Part shown: piece by piece, positions 26,066-45,006 of the stretch
Layout: each line of letters opens with the position of its first letter
Position numbering within the stretch: position 1 is the first letter of the stretch
Origin: Echeneis naucrates
Lineage: Eukaryota > Chordata > Actinopteri > Carangiformes > Echeneidae
Direction: 5' to 3'
DNA length: 64,000 nt
Assembly: GCF_900963305.1 (NCBI RefSeq)
Contig: NC_042529.1
Location: forward strand, 131,501 to 195,500
The notes under the pieces: generated by a model
Databases searched by the model: none
Told to the model about the DNA's origin: nothing
Seen by the model: the letters and a program-made list of their open reading frames with translations, nothing else
Program-made: the position numbers and the translations under genes

Positions 26066-28712
26066 CGTGCGTGTATGTTTGTGTTATGGACCATGTTCAG
26101 GTTCCCCTCATCGCAGCCACACAGGATGAAGAACAGGTTTCCACACAGTTCACTAAGAAGCTTCTTCCCACACACATGTTCAGCAAACCACTTGATCATG
26201 TGACTCTGAGGCAGAAAGTCCCGCCTCCCAAACAGGTCCTGAAGGGACAACACAATGACATCATCAGTACATCTTTACATCATTAGAAAAGATAATGCTT
26301 CATTAGCACTCCCACAAGACTGAAAACAGACATACAAGAAAAGCAGAATATATAAACAAGATAAAGTCAAATTAAATCTGTACCCCTTAAAAATATCCCC
26401 AACTCTTTAGCAGGAACTCAGGTCTTACCCAGATGAGGTTGTCAGGCAGGACAGACAGTTTGGTAATGGGGCTGCTGGTGAATGCGACGGTTGCTACAGG
26501 AGCTAAACCGAAGAACAGCCTGATCTTGCTGGCCAGCTCAGGCAGCGCAGAGAATGCTATGAATGCTGGGAAATAAGAGAGACTGTAAGAACAATGTTAC
26601 CAGGAATAAAAGATCCACGGAGTCATGTCCTTGTATGTCTGTGTGTGTCACCTATAGTGGTTCCCTGTGAGTGTCCAATGTAGTAGATCTGCTTTTGTCC
26701 CGTCACTTTCAGAATGTGGTTTACAACAGCTGGAAGATCCTTCAGAGCCATCTCATCATAACTGTGGACACACAGGTAGACAGGTGATATCAGACAGCTG
26801 GTGTCATGTCAGTCATGTGTTCTGTACCTGAATCTCCAGAAGTCCTCCTGGTCCGGTGTGAGGGACTGGTGTTTCCTGGACCAGGTGTTTCCTCGGCTGT
26901 TTCCAATCCACACGTCATAACCGGCATCGGCCAGCACGTATCCCAGACTGCAGTTGGGCAGGTTGGTGATCCAGTTACTGCCAGCAGCCAAGAGACCATG
27001 CTGGAGCAAGACTGCCGGCCTTGGACCTGCAGCACACCAAAACCGGTAATGGTTGAAACTTTAAGACCAGACTGCAGATCCTGAAGGAGCAGTGTTCAGT
27101 TTTTACAAACAAGAAGTGAAGGTCTGCTGAAAAATTTTAGCTCCACTAACTGGTGAACTCAACCCAGCAGGATACTACGTGATTAAACTAGTAATGAACA
27201 GCAGCTTCTCATTCTGCTCCTGTAGACTCCTGAACATTCTAAAACTTCTCAGAGGGACAAGACTCTGACCTGAAATGGGTTTGAGTCCCTGTGGGATCCT
27301 GTTGATAGTTAGGATGTACCCATCCTCCGTCAGCACCTCGTGTTCCTCTGCAGCATAGCCCCAGTATCTGATGATCTCCGACTGACGGCGGGAAACAGTA
27401 ACAGCAGTTTATTAAGGTCATCTTCCAACAGAAAGACAAAGCAGAGCAACTTCAACTCTGACTGACAGCGCTGCTGAGTCCTGGTGACATCCTGGATCTT
27501 TATTTGACATGTACAACAGTTCGACCATATGTGGTCAGTGTCAGGTAAAGGTGAGGGTGTTGGGCAGTGTGTTTAAAAGTGCTTCTGACAAAGAAAAGGT
27601 TCTATGAGGCAGAGCTGAAGGCAGCTATGAATAGAGGAACCAGGTCCACATGAGAGGAAACAGGAACATGTGACCGGCCTGTCAGATGATGTTTTCTCGT
27701 TTTATCTCAGTAGGAGCCATTGACCTGTAGTGATGGGAAACTCCACTCCTTTCACTGACTCCAGTTTATATGATTCACTCATCGAAGTAAATCGTTCATT
27801 TGAGTCACTGAGTCAGTGTGCACACAAGGCCCACTCACTCCTAGTCCCTCCTGACATCCACCAATTTGAAACTGGAAAGTCACTTCAAAGACATTTTTTT
27901 ATTTAGCATACCAATTATTTTTGCAAGACAAACATAATGTCTTGTTTTAATCTGAGTGTCTGTGTGAGTGGATGCCGATGTGCCCTGAGTGGGGAATATT
28001 GTCTTATTTTTATTTTCTAATGTGGAGAGTCCTATATAGTAAAATTTGATTGGATGACGAGTCATGATTTATATGCTGTGAATGTGACCAGGTTACTGCG
28101 AGAGGAGTCTGTGGTATGTACTGTGTGGGGCTGGGTTTCTGTGAAGGCAGAGTGGCAGCTCATGGCAGCTCGCCAGCTATAACAGCGATTAACTTCAGTC
28201 CTTCGGTCACAGTCGCTCAACAGAGACACAATGACTGCCCTCCTTCCTGCAGTTAGCTCAGTGAGCGAATCAACGGAGATGAAGAATCTCAGTCTGTAAG
28301 ATGATTTTGGAGCTTTGAGTGATTCATTCAGGAATCGCATATCACTATTGAACAGGACCATACAGGACCAGCTCTAAAGTGTTTTCACTCAACAATGATG
28401 TTTCAATGAACATCATCAGGTCAAAGTTCACCAGATCTGCTTCCCTTTCTGTTTACACCAGCTGACCTCTGACCCCACTGCAGGAACTCCTCACCACATC
28501 AATACCTTTCCAAAATAGAGTCAATATTTTCAGAATAAAAGTTGAGCTCTGTTTCTCGTTTGTTTACTCACAATGTTCATGGTCACTTCAGGGTCCAGCC
28601 TCTGCTTTGAGTCATTGGAGTGTCGGTGGACGAAGGAGGGGTGAGCATCAGTTGGTCCAGTGTGGGTGAGGCCAAAGAGGACAAACGCACACACCGCAAC
28701 ACACACCATCAT
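25184..28712 (-). CDS. lipa: Acid lipase, LIPA/LIPF family
   Basis: Complete 406-aa frame (human LIPA 399). Exons in gene order: 28712-28572, 27381-27270, 27026-26828, 26761-26652, 26565-26429, 26238-26092, 25985-25914, 25780-25712, 25489-25379, 25306-25184. The first exon encodes a signal peptide ([18 protein letters not shown]). The lid-containing alpha/beta hydrolase follows, with [22 protein letters not shown], the nucleophile elbow GHSQG (S182), GGHDTLAD carrying the acidic residue and WEHLDFIWG carrying the catalytic histidine. Such enzymes cleave cholesteryl esters and triglycerides in lysosomes (LIPA) or stomach (LIPF). Sequence features fit both; synteny with ch25h and ankrd22 favours calling it lipa. 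The donor after 26092 is ATG|GTCC, which is weak. A non-coding first exon probably ends at 29099 (GAGCAG|GTGAGC). The 1.2 kb intron 27382-28571 holds no gene. Confidence 0.93.
26022..26064. repeat. GT microsatellite in lipase intron
   Basis: About twenty GT units lie in the short intron between the lipase exons at 26238-26092 and 25985-25914. Confidence 0.9.
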
Positions 28713-29098
28713 CAGTCTGAACACACACACAGAACAGAGAAGAGTCAGACTGATGCTTTCATGTCTCATGATAAAGTGTCAAGATAGTTCAAAGGTTATT
28801 TTTTACAAAGGCTCATTGATATCATGTGATCATGTGATTAGCGGTAACTAACCAATGAGAGGGCGCGTTGTTTGAGACATTTTCACCTTTTAGCTGCATC
28901 TTTCTGTGATCCTCCTAAAATGATTCATCGTCTTTGCCTGCTTTTCTGTTCCTGTTTTTAACTTTTCTCCAACTGTCAGTGAATGCCTCTCTCTTTGGCT
29001 CATTTTTCACTGACGGATTTGGCGGGAAAATGACATTCAGTCAGACGTAATGACCGGGAATTAAGTTAATGACAGTTAATAACGGGTGAACGGCTCAC

Positions 29099-31905
<2,807 letters not shown>

Positions 31906-32509
31906 AAGGAAGTTTTGATCACCTGGTTCTGTAACTATGCAATAGTCAACAGAAGGAATTTATACATTAAAGGAAGTGATCTTGTTTCTGTTTCATTTGT
32001 TGTCACATTCGTGTTTGAGATGTTTTTATAGTAGCAGATGCAACAGAATTAGGTTTGGTTTGGAGGGGGGAGGCGAGAGACCTCTTTTCTACTGCTTGTT
32101 CTTCAGTCCCTCAGAGCGTGCTCAGTCAAGTAGCTGCATTGCATTGTGGGTGACGCCATTATTGTTTCATACTCAGTCACGGGACGATCATGTGTCGACT
32201 CCCTCAGATGAACAGATGATGCTCGTGCTCCTTGAGGATGAACCATCACTGTGGCACACCTCAGGAAATAAAGACAGACACCATTGCTGTGATGTCACCA
32301 CAGGTTTCTGAAGCTTAGTGTGAACTGGTGCTTCAGGGTACAGCCTCAGAGGATCCTGACTGCAGAATAATAATTAATGGCCTCAGTATAACTTAACTCA
32401 TTAGCCACCATTAGCAAGCTAACACTGTGTGTGTTTGAACATTAACATTCAATCATTGACCAATCAGAGACAACAGCTGTTTATAAATATTTATCCACCT
32501 TTACAGTGT

Positions 32510-35500
32510 TTTATTGAATTATAAAACAGGGAGGGACAGAATAAAAGGGGTAGGGGGGTCAGTTTAACATGACATGTTTCCATGGTGATATGGGTCAAAG
32601 CTGCAAGTTTCCTGTTCACTGAGTGGAAAAACAAAATCAACAAAACTGTGGACCACAGAGTTGAGACCAGAACCACCATGCTCTGCTCCAGACAATGAAA
32701 TGACACAGGAGGACCAGACCTGAACACAGAACCACATCTGCCAGACCATTTGGATCCAGACTCAATGAAAAAAAAGTCATTCAGTCCAGAAACATCTGTT
32801 TTTGGCTTCAGATGAGGGTTTTGGACCAGATGTCTCAGCTTGTCTCTCACCCATTTGAACGGGGACGCTGTTAGCTTTAGCCTCAGCATCTTAGCATGAC
32901 ATCACATCAGTCCTTCAGATCCATTTTTGATCTGAGGATGAATCCTAGAATTTCCTCCAACTATTAATTCAACAGAGCTAATGTTAGCTCAGTTAGCCTA
33001 CTGTTTTCCAATGAAAATCACAAATCCACAAACATGAATTTTGACTGTTAACCTGCTGATTTACACGTCTGATGACCTCGCACCAATATATCATCAGCTG
33101 CCCTTTAACCTCTGGCTGACAGATGTGGTCACGACTGAGTTTGTGTCATGAATCAGAAGACAGTCCCTAGTTTGACGTTAAGGTTCATAGGACGTCTCTG
33201 TTCAATCAACAGCAGCCAAAGCAACAACTTAAACAGATTCCTGTTTCAGTGTGACCTTTGGCAGACTCACATTTCACCTTCCATCTTTAAATTTATACAT
33301 TCAGTAAATACAAATACGTTTTTGAAAACTCTACTGTGGTTTTTGTCCAACAGATGACTAGGAGACTCTGAGATTACGTCCTTTACTGGGTCAGAGTACA
33401 GTTCAGTAAATGTGAAAGCACTTTAAGGCAAAAAGAAAAAACACATCAAAGACCAGGTTCCCCTCATCAACTCAAACAGACCTCAGATCAACATTAAGCC
33501 TCTTTTGGCAGAAAAGAGCTGACGACGATGCTTCTGCAGTGAAGGAATGACGGAAGTCAGACACGTAAAACTGTTCATGAACATTGTGATCATGATTAAG
33601 GGGCAAATTGGGGTCAAAGGTGGCATCTGTGAGCCGGGTCCCTTTACAGAGTCCAGATGCTGCAGCCCAACATGTTCCAACGTCACCTCAGAGGAAACGT
33701 GACTGATCTCACCGTTTGCACCAAATATTCAGGTTCTGTTTCCTCTTTTCTGACTACATCTATTTCCCATCTAGAAATCTAGACACAGAAAAGTATATTG
33801 TTATGACACTTTCAAAAAGTTTTGTTCTTTTGTTTCCTCTCTGACTCTAAACATGTGCAGGAACCCTGAACGCCCTTCTAGACGGAACTGGATTGAACAA
33901 AATTAGAATTTCCCAGGTGGATTCAACACAACTGAACTAGGGATTATTGTCTACAACTGTTGGCTTCAATGTGGTCATAAGAAAAAGATGTGGAGCACCT
34001 GGAACAGTCAGAGCCAAGGACAGCACCGACCTGGCCTCAGAAACCAAGACCTGCTCAGTTCACACCAGCTGGTTTAGTACAAGACCAGCACCAGCAGAAA
34101 GAAGAATATCCTGAAAGGATGAGAAGAATAAAGTGTTTGGGCATGAAGTTACCCATAATACCAAGCACCTAGATTTTTACAGAGCTTAATTCAACCTTTA
34201 TACCAGGAGACAGTGATGCATCCTGAAGAAAAGGTTGGACTGTGGTGGTTTAGAGAAAAAACTACCATGAACAAACACAAACAGCCTCGGCCATTTTAGT
34301 TTAATCCAGATTTTCTGGAACAGATTCTGGAGTCTACAGCATATGGTGCTGGTTTTTAACCTGCTCAGCAGAGCCGACCTTCAACTGGTCATGTCTGGAT
34401 GGGCTGATGACAGGAAGTAAGGCCAGGCTTGACAGCACCCAATAGGACTCTGACAGACTGTGTTGCTGTAAAAATATCAGCAGCTTCACAGAGTCTGGAC
34501 GGATCACTGATGGCAGAGCTGCTGAGCGTCATGACCGGACAAACGCTGCTGGTAGAAAGCAGCACAGATGGGCAAGAGGCTCAGCTTAGCACCTGGAACC
34601 CAACATGGTGGACAGTTGGCCCAAAACTCTGTTTGCTGGGAGCACAAAGCTACGGACTAATGTTTCACTGGGCCTGGGAGCTGTGATGATTTTTATTTTC
34701 CCTCTTTTGACTAAAAATAAACAGCCTTACTACAGCCTGAACAGCTGGAAACATCACAAGAACACTCCACCAGAAATCACAAGAAAAAGTTTGATTGGGT
34801 GTAAAAGCTTCTTCACTCAAATGGCTGTTGAGCTCAGTCCCAGTCCCAGAACCACATATATGGCCCCACTGTCACTGGTTTTTGAACGTCGCGTCCTGGT
34901 TGATCCTGGGCTTGACGTCTGTGAGGTGGACAAGAGGACCTTCATGTCCTCCCTCTGTCTTGGACCATGCCATGAACTAAAGAACCAGCAGGGCTGAAAT
35001 CAGATGGTGCACCATATGTTTGGACGGAAAAGTTAGGTGTCAGGAAATTAAATCATCCAAGGTCTGTTTACATCCTGGAAAAGGCTTAAAAACCACACAT
35101 GGAGCCAAGAGTGGGTTCGATTTGGGTGTTTTGCTCCAATTAGATTAGATCTAGGGTCTAGTAGAAACTAATCAGATCCCTAAAGATCATTCGCTTCCAT
35201 AAATTCCAGATAGTCGTCTTGAACCAGTCAGAGCATTAACATGATCCTGGAGTTGTCGTTCATGGCATTAAAGGTACAGGTTGCAAGAGTTTTAAGTGCT
35301 TGAAGTAGTACTGAATACAATGATTAATAGTCTATGGACAGAGTAATATTCATCTGTCAAAGTCAGAGGACAATCCTTATGACTTTTAAAACATACCACA
35401 AGTCCATGTTGGGTCCTGACCCCAAAGATGAAAAACTGATTAAGCCTCCCAAAGAGCAGATTTAGAAAACAACTGTAGAACAACAGAAGTCAAATCAGCA

Positions 35501-36908
35501 AGACATGAGTCAAGCAGGCGTCTGGGATGGACTCACTTTACCCCGAATTACATATAAAGCCAACTGCCCTTTATTTTGGGAGGTTGGGGTGGGGTCGGGG
35601 GGGGGCAGATCTTGCAGATGGAATGGTTATAATGTGTGTAGCTTTTTTGTTTAGCTTAATGATTGATATAAGAGAATAACAAAAATATGTTTCTGTAGCT
35701 GTCGGAGCTGATTGAAGGAAAGAAGCGAATCCTTCTGTGCAAAACTGGAGACAGAAAAGTCCTGCAGACACTTTTCACAGTCGTTCGTACTGTTGGTGTT
35801 TCAACAGCAGATGATTGACAGGTTCTTCTTCATTGTCACATTCAAACATCAGGCAGTCGCTCGTCTCCATGTGCTTCCTTGGCCCAAACCCAGTGCAGCT
35901 CCTACTGGTCAAAGTGGGCTGGACCAGCAGTGTCAGGTCCAGCTTGGTCTAAACGGGACCAACAGGTTTGGGGGCTCAAAGGCCCTTTTGTGGGTGGTGA
36001 ACCAACCAGTGCAAACCAGCTCAGGCCAGCTGCTTTATATCAGCTGAGACGGGTTGAAACTGATAGAGACCAATTCAGGACATACCGGTTCCGTCTGGCT
36101 TGGAGGATTTTTGAAGACCAGGATTTAAAAGGCAAACTTTCCAGTAATGAACCAAAACCAACCAAGAACAGAACGAGCCCTGTATCTGGTTTTTGGTTGA
36201 TTCATAGTCATGACGTTTAAAAACAATGTGGTCGCTTTTCTCCCTTCAGTTCCTCCTTGGATCCCAAGAAGATCCAGACCTGATGGGACCTGTAGTCTCT
36301 CCAGAGGTCTGGGTCAACCCAGGTCTCCTCTCTCTCCTCCCATGTGACAAGTTTACTTAACTGAATACTTGTTTAGTGTCCTGGATCTTAGATCGCATAT
36401 GAATAGTGATTGAGCAGTGACGTCAGTCCTGGTCTTCAAAAACCCAACAGACCGAAGAGCAGCTGAGGTTCAAAAGTGAGAGAACAGACAGAAGTCGACT
36501 GATGCAGCTTCACAAACCTGAAGAGGTGGAAAGATTAAGGAAACAGGAAAGGACAGAAGGCTGGAAGGACACATGGGGGCTGGGGGTTTATCAGACCAAC
36601 ATCTAAACAAGTCCACTCGTCTTTCAGTTTGTTTATGTTCAAGTTTTACCTTTAACTTTAGACTCTGTCCGTTTGCCTTTCTTATTGTCCGTTTGCCGTC
36701 CATCTCCCGGCCTGGCCCCGCCCGCACCTTTATCCTCACTCTTCTTCGGCATGTCATGTGATTGTCCAGATGTAAAGGGGGCGTGGGGACCGAGTTCTTT
36801 GATCCCAGAGTCCAAGAGATGTGGTCCATGGTTAAATTCCCCCGCAAGGTAACACACTAATCTTAGTGTAGGGACTGTGTGTACATATATTTATGTATAG
36901 ACACACAC

Positions 36909-36987
<79 letters not shown>

Positions 36988-37002
36988 CTGTTTGTGTGTG
37001 TG
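32510..37002 (-). other. Probable pten 3' UTR, about 4.5 kb
   Basis: Between the pten stop (37003) and the end of rnls no other gene is visible on either strand. The first strong minus-strand AATAAA beyond which rnls begins is at 32515-32510 (TTTATT on the plus strand). Mammalian PTEN also has a multi-kilobase 3' UTR. The region is mostly unique sequence with a few simple repeats. Its true end is inferred. Confidence 0.45.
36909..36986. repeat. TG-TA-CA compound microsatellite forming an inverted repeat
   Basis: Twelve TG units (36909-36932), nine TA units (36933-36950) and eighteen CA units (36951-36986) follow each other directly. Because CA is the reverse complement of TG and TA is self-complementary, the tract can fold on itself into a stem of about 30 base pairs. 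It begins 16 bases after the pten stop codon in gene sense. Confidence 0.95.
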
Positions 37003-40530
<3,528 letters not shown>

Positions 40531-41690
40531 ATAAGGGACTTAACACTGTGGGAGGCCAAAGAAAACATAAAAGTCGAAATGAGCTCATTGAGTGTAATTT
40601 ATCATATTCTCCACTCACGTTTTTACTAGCTGGCACTAACTTTTACTTAATGTCCAAGAACTATATCAAAAATAAAGTTGTGATAATTCATTACTATTTA
40701 CAAATAATAATGTGTTCAACAATTAAACATGAATATAACGTTGAATCACTAATTTTGGTTAAATATGATTGATGATATGAATAATTTTAAATGTTTAATC
40801 ACAGGCTCGGATTAAAATGCAAAATGCATAAATCACGAAATAAAGTTTAAGCTCGTTGAAAAATAATAAACAAAACAAAGGAAGGAAAGTCACAACTGTA
40901 CTACAAATTAATAGAAATATTAAATATTGATTAGTTTGGATAATAGAATTAAATGTGTAATTCAAACTAAACTCTGCAGAATTGATGTTGTTGCTTAATT
41001 TTCAATTTTGAGATCACTTTTTAAATTCATCTTTTTATTTTTCAGTGCGTATAGTTTCTTTAGTTAGTAGTGTTGAAAATAGACTGGGATTTTATTTTCT
41101 AAAACCCATCACTTCCTACTTCTGCATCAATAGGTCTAGCTTGGTGATGCTAATTGTTAGCAGCTAACTGAACTTCCGGAGCCGAACACATCCTGTCAGC
41201 ACACTGGGTTGCCAGATTCACGTAACATTATCCTCCCATTGAAAACCTCCATTGGAAAAATGTCGAAATAATATGCGCGGGACAAAAACGGATACTTGGC
41301 AACCAGCAAGATCATTATATGATCAGCGAGCGACATTTTCATTTATTTCAACTTTCACTTTTTAGTTTTTTCTTATCCACTTTTGGAGAAAAGTGGAAAC
41401 CTGGAGTTCCCCTTTGTGTTGATGGAAATACTGAGTATGAAGCAGTGTGGTTGTAGTGCTGAAGCTAGTATCTGTGTGTGTGTGTGTGTGTGAGAAGCTG
41501 TGTTTTCTCATTATGTTTCAGCGCCACCTGCCGGGTCGGTTTGATCTGTTTTATATTATATTCGGATTTGTCCTTATTTTGTACCGATGTATTTCCATGT
41601 GAAGACAGTTTACAAAACAAATGAATTAATTTCTGTTTTTATTACATTATTAGTCGCCTTTGAACGTAACGTATGACGTCACCAAGCCGC
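40531..41690. other. AT-rich pten-atad1 intergenic region
   Basis: No gene was recognised. The sequence is AT-rich with a short TG repeat near 41474. It separates the two divergent CpG-rich promoters. Confidence 0.5.
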
Positions 41691-41699
41691 CCCCTATGA

Positions 41700-41849
41700 C
41701 GTTCTTTTGGATGCACTCTCAGCCGTCCCGGTGACGTCACTGCTGCAGAAACCAGCCCCGCAGGTGGCGGGACTGAGTCTGACTCCGGAAGACACAACAC
41801 CACCGAAAAAAAGACCTCGGAAGTCCGCTGTCTGACGTGACCGGAGCAG
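41700..41849 (+). promoter_or_regulatory. atad1 promoter and non-coding first exon
   Basis: CpG-rich sequence leads to a strong donor after 41849 (GGAGCAG|GTGAGTC). This would splice to the acceptor at 43080 just upstream of the atad1 ATG, matching a non-coding first exon. The start is inferred. Confidence 0.5.
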
Positions 41850-42362
41850 GTGAGTCTGTTTATTGGAAACAACGCTTTTCTCCGGGTTCCTAAAGGCGGG
41901 TTCACCGGAGCCGTTGGTGGTCCGCTCTGTGTCCACTGGGAGATCGGCCCGGTGTCCGGGACGGGGGGCGCTCCGGCCTCGCCGGAGAGACGGAAGGTCA
42001 AGCTAAGCTAAAGTTAGCCTCTAGCTCCTCTGTGAGTTTGGTTTGTGATGCGGATTCTGGAGAGGCCGCTGGTCCACAACTCTCCGGGACAGATACAGAG
42101 GAGTTCCGGTGTTTGTTACCGCTTGACCCGCCGGTCAGACTCAGCTTCTTAGAAAGCTGAAGCTGTCAGAGTCACACCGAACCCCCGAACCAGAGCTGGT
42201 CCCGCCCGGACCGGCCCTCCTTCGGCTGCCGTTTAACGGGCCCGGTGTCCTCCATCAGGACACGGTCCGGTTCAGTCAGACAGTTCAGGATTCAATCGCT
42301 TCTGTTGGACACACAAAGAGCCACAAAATGACAAACTGAACATTAAGCTCACTTATCTGCCT

Positions 42363-42950
42363 TAGACACATCATAAGGTACCCTTCCTGTCCCCCACCTG
42401 TCCTCCTGTGGTCCTCCTGTCCTCCTCCTGTCCTACATTTATGTCCTCCACCTGTCCTACTTTTGTCCTGCCCCGTCCTCCTGTCCTCCACCTGTCCTAC
42501 TTTTGTCCTGCCCCGTCCTCCTGTCCTCCACCTGTCCTACTTTTGTCCTCCCCCTGTCCTCCTGTGCTCCTTCTGTCCTACTTTTGTCCTCCACCTGTCC
42601 TCCTTCTGTCCTACCCTTGTCCCCCACCTGTCCTCCACCTGTCCTACTTTTGTCCTCCCCCTGTCCTCCAGTGCTTCTCCTGTCCCCCACCTGTCCTCCT
42701 TCTGTCCTACTTTTGTCCTCCACCTGTCCTCCTTCTGTCCTACCCTTGTCCTCCCCCTGTCCTCCTGTCCCCCACCTGTCCTCCACCTGTCCTACTTTTG
42801 TCCTCCCCCTGTCCTTCTGTGCTTCTCCTGTCCCCCACCTGTCCTCCTTCTGTCCTACTTTTGTCCCCCACCTGTCCCCCACCTGTCCCCCTCCTGTCCT
42901 CCTTCTGTCTTCCTGTGCTCCTCCTGTCCTCCGCCTGTGCTCCACCGGAA
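42363..42950. repeat. Pyrimidine-rich minisatellite in atad1 5' intron
   Basis: About 590 bases consist of variants of a roughly 10-bp word, CCTGTCCTCC, alternating with CACCTGTCCTA and CTTTTGTCCT. One strand is almost pure pyrimidine. Larger blocks of 50-100 bases recur, for example 42463-42502 and 42503-42542. It lies in the intron between the non-coding first exon and the ATG exon of atad1. Confidence 0.95.
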
Positions 42951-43105
42951 TCCGAAACACCAAAAGCTTTTTTAGATGTGTTCGTCTCTGCAGTGAGACA
43001 CGCTGATGAGTGTGGTGCTGTTTTTTGTGTCAGTGCGTTTTATTGAGTTGGCAGTTGTGTTGTTGTGGTGTTGTCTGCAGTTCTGTGTGTTTCCTGTCCT
43101 CGCTG

Positions 43106-45006
43106 ATGATGGTGTTGAGGGACGTCCCAGCTGAAAACATTGCCCGTCCTCTGGGCAGGAATGAGGTCATTAGCCTCCTCTTCCGCCTCACCATATTTGG
43201 AGCGGTCACTTACTTCACTATTAAATGGATGGTGGACGCCATCGACCCGACCAGGAAGCAGAAGGTGGAGGCTCAGAAACAGGTGTGATTTAAAATACTG
43301 AGCTGGTTTCTGTGCGGAGTTTAAGGGCCGTTGAAACGCTGGCTGACAGCTCTGGGATTGTGTCTCCTGCAGGCAGAGAAGCTGATGCGTCAGATCGGTG
43401 TTAAAAATGTAAAGCTGTCAGAGTACGAGATGAGCATCGCAGCTCACCTGGTTGACCCGCTCACCATGCAGGTAACCTCCAAACTTTATTCATAGGACAG
43501 AGTTCGACAGGAAAAATGTGTGGAGAGGTTAAAAAACAGGACAAAAGATGCAGGAAACTAACAGCAGATTTATCATTAATCAATAACACCGAACAATCAA
43601 CCTGTGACTGAGGCAGATCACCTGGAGAGACATCGCAGGTCTAGATGAGGTCATCACTGAGCTGAAGGAGACGGTGATCTTACCTGTTCAGAAGAGACAC
43701 TTGTTCCAGGGATCCAGACTCCTGCAGCCACCGAAAGGTGTGTGTGTAGTTGGTTGGGGGGGGTGATCAGAATGGAGGGAAGGGGTTGGTAAAGAAAACC
43801 AAGGGTTACAACCAAGGGAACCCCACACTGTACAACATTTCAGTACTATTGTCATGACAACAGGCGTGTTGCTGTATGGGCCACCCGGCTGTGGGAAAAC
43901 ACTGATCGCCAAGGCAACAGCCAAAGAGGCGGGATTTCGTTTCATCAACCTGCAGCCCAGCACACTGACGGACAAGTGGTACGGCGAGTCCCAGAAACTG
44001 GCTGCTGCCGTGTTCTCTTTGGCTGTTAAACTCCAGCCGTCAATCATCTTCATCGATGAGATAGGTGCAGCTCACACGCACACACACAGCTGTCATTCAC
44101 AGCAATGAATGTTAGGGGGCGGGGCTAACCATTCTCGCTATATGTTTGTCCAGACTCTTTCTTGAGGAGCCGCTCCAGCTCTGACCACGAGGCAACGGCC
44201 ATGATGAAGGCTCAGTTCATGAGTCTGTGGGATGGACTGGACACCGACCACCACTGCCAGGTACCGCCATCCGGATGTTCATACACGTTAATACATGTTA
44301 ACAGCCGTAAGCGCGCAGGACGTTGTCATAACGTGTGTGTGTGTCTGTATGTGTCAGGTGATCATAATGGGCGCCACCAACCGGCCTCAGGACCTGGACT
44401 CTGCCATCCTGAGGAGGATGCCCACCAGGTTCCACATCAACCAACCAGTATGCAGCTGACTGGGGGGGGGGGGGGGTCATGTGATGAGGAGTGGGGTCAT
44501 GTGATCAATATTGTTTTTGTTTCTGCAGAGCGTGAAGCAGAGAGAGCAGATCCTCAAACTCATCCTGGAGAACGAGAGCGTGAGACACACACTGACACAA
44601 AAAAACATAGAAAGACAAAGACAAAGACCTGATCATCTCTGTCTCTCGTCAGGTGGACACTTCAGTCAACCTCATTGATATCGCCAAGGAAACAGATGGT
44701 TTCTCTGGAAGTGACCTCAGAGAGATGTGCCGTGACGCCGCGCTGCTCTGCGTCCGAGACTTTGTCCACGCTCAGAACAAAAGGTAGTGAAATCACACAT
44801 CTTAGATCCTTGATCCAACCAGGAGGCTTCAATATGACAAGGTCCAGTGTCAAACAAATACTGTCTGTCTGTCTTTCTCTCTCAGTCCTTCTGAGGACTT
44901 CATTCGTCCTATCGATCAGTCCGACCTTCAGAAGGCAATTAGTAAGATGAAGAAGTCTAAATTGGCAGGGGGACATGGCGCTCTACTTCACGCCACACTG
45001 GACTAA
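43106..45006 (+). CDS. atad1: ATAD1 (Msp1/Thorase) AAA ATPase
   Basis: Complete 365-aa frame (human 361). Exons: 43106-43282, 43373-43471, 43617-43737, 43864-44064, 44154-44260, 44358-44447, 44529-44579, 44653-44783, 44886-45006. Two ATGs in tandem open the frame and I use the first. The protein sits in the outer mitochondrial and peroxisomal membranes, extracts mislocalised tail-anchored proteins and, in neurons, disassembles AMPA-receptor complexes. The N-terminal membrane segment ([20 protein letters not shown], about 20-40) is followed by the AAA domain with Walker A GPPGCGKT (138-145), Walker B IIFIDE (to residue 198) and a pore-loop KWYGES. C-terminal helices follow (MKKSK near the end). 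Position next to pten is conserved with human. AATAAA is at 45332-45337. Teleosts have atad1a and atad1b; the paralogue is not resolved here. Confidence 0.96.

Noticed and set aside
27720-28360. Possible DNA-transposon fragment with repeated GATTCATTCA-like and GAGTCACTGAGTC words
   Set aside because: No terminal repeats or coding part could be defined, and the similarity between words is too short to support an element.
42408-43046. Overlapping 167-212 codon frames rich in Pro, Ser and Cys
   Set aside because: They are translations of the pyrimidine-rich minisatellite in the atad1 5' intron; several frames are open at once.
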